64,000 nucleotides of DNA from Bacteroidota bacterium (GTDB lineage Bacteria; Bacteroidota; Bacteroidia; NS11-12g; UBA955), in contig JAURFW010000005.1 in NCBI GenBank assembly GCA_030834125.1, forward strand, positions 1-64,000. The letters are read 5' to 3'. Numbering within the stretch: position 1 is the stretch's first letter; each line of letters opens with the position of its first letter. The translations under genes and the position numbers were made by a program. Positions 63,591 to 64,000 of this stretch are shown in pieces. The notes beneath the pieces are model-generated. The model was not told the origin of the DNA. It searched no databases and worked only from the letters and a program-made list of their open reading frames with translations.

Positions 63591-64000
63591 GTCGAGATTA
63601 ACCAATTTAATGATGCGAACATCTCCAATCCTAACCAACGGAGTTGCTTCAAGTAGCGGAGAAACATTATTTTTATTTTCACCTAACAGCACACAAATTG
63701 GTAGTGTGTTTGGTGTATTTTTAAGTTTTTCTAAAACAATATTTTTTGTGATATTTAGGTCAAAATCTGGGGCTATTCTTATACCTTGTTCTTTAAGAAA
63801 GTATAGGTTGGTATTTGGACTTGCATCCTCGGCTGTAATTAATTCATAGTTTTTATTTGGGTATTTGGTATCAAGCCATGATTTAGCTTTTTGAAGATCG
63901 CTAATCTGTGATTTAGATATCAATGATTGATTAAAGTAATCACCTTCTGTAAATGTTCGACGTAATTGATTTTTGGCATGAAAAAAATTGATGAATGGTG
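63570..64000 (-). CDS. C-terminal end of an unknown protein, runs off the window
   Basis: The minus-strand frame is open from the right edge of the window to the stop at 63570-63572, so the gene starts beyond 64000. At least 142 residues are seen, beginning ...NFFHAKNQLRRTFTEGDYFNQ. The visible part (NYELITAEDASPNTNLYFLKEQGIRI and LDSIERIK at the end) resembles the soluble tail of integral membrane glycosyltransferases, but this is only a loose likeness. No family is claimed. Confidence 0.65.
   Translation of the reverse strand, partial: PFINFFHAKNQLRRTFTEGDYFNQSLISKSQISDLQKAKSWLDTKYPNKNYELITAEDASPNTNLYFLKEQGIRIAPDFDLNITKNIVLEKLKNTPNTLPICVLLGENKNNVSPLLEATPLVRIGDVRIIKLVNLDSIERIK

Noticed and set aside
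1-64000. CRISPR array, insertion sequence or prophage
   Set aside because: No regularly spaced direct repeats, transposase or phage structural genes were seen. Terminal inverted repeats were not systematically searched.

Overview
The window looks like a chromosome segment of an AT-rich member of the Bacteroidota, most likely Flavobacteriales. The evidence is as follows. Two secreted proteins end in type IX secretion (T9SS) sorting domains. Many genes are preceded by the Bacteroidota promoter box TAnnTTTG. Shine-Dalgarno sequences are mostly absent and TTG or GTG starts are common. There are many family-typical proteins, including a DUF1800/DUF1501 pair, DUF502, a FISUMP fragment and an FKBP-type lipid-anchored-like isomerase. 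No genus is claimed.

Region 1 (1-4318) is the accessory-looking part. It opens with two degenerate tRNA-like segments and a full tRNA-Met. It then holds an orphan secreted protein with an HExxxH motif, an attC-like imperfect inverted repeat directly after that gene's stop, a 5'-truncated FISUMP-domain gene, two small orphan genes, and about 580 bases of non-coding DNA with what looks like a decayed LytTR-type DNA-binding domain.

Region 2 (4319-14864) is a seven-gene, tightly packed, same-strand cluster for beta-1,3/1,6-glucan (laminarin-like) use. It encodes a 1154-residue phosphorylase of the GH94/GH149 type, one envelope and two cytoplasmic GH17-like enzymes, a GH2/GH5-like TIM-barrel lipoprotein, a GH30 lipoprotein and a GPH-family sugar symporter. 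There is no SusC/SusD pair. The inferred scheme is surface or periplasmic trimming by GH30, GH17 and the GH2-like enzyme, import of oligosaccharides by the symporter, then cytoplasmic GH17 processing and phosphorolysis to glucose 1-phosphate. This is the strongest candidate for an unusual system in the window. A DUF1800/DUF1501 export pair follows at 15004-18286.

Region 3 (18353-64000) is mostly housekeeping: tRNA-Gln, prs-rplY, pnuC, Fe/Mn superoxide dismutase, an M16 protease, an NrnA-like phosphatase, an FKBP isomerase, rfbB, cysS, rsmE, ssb, an RsuA/RluB-type pseudouridine synthase with a long basic tail, purD, DUF502, exbB/exbD, two MsbA-like ABC exporters, comF, a large Calx-beta T9SS cargo protein, ftsH, kynureninase, a MarR regulator, an O-methyltransferase, hflX, msrB, polA and several outer-membrane or lipoprotein genes of unknown role. 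Divergent gene pairs are separated by only 30-91 bases. Their TAnnTTTG boxes lie so close to the start codons that very short or absent 5' leaders are expected, and this was used to choose several start codons.

No CRISPR array, insertion sequence, prophage or rRNA was seen.
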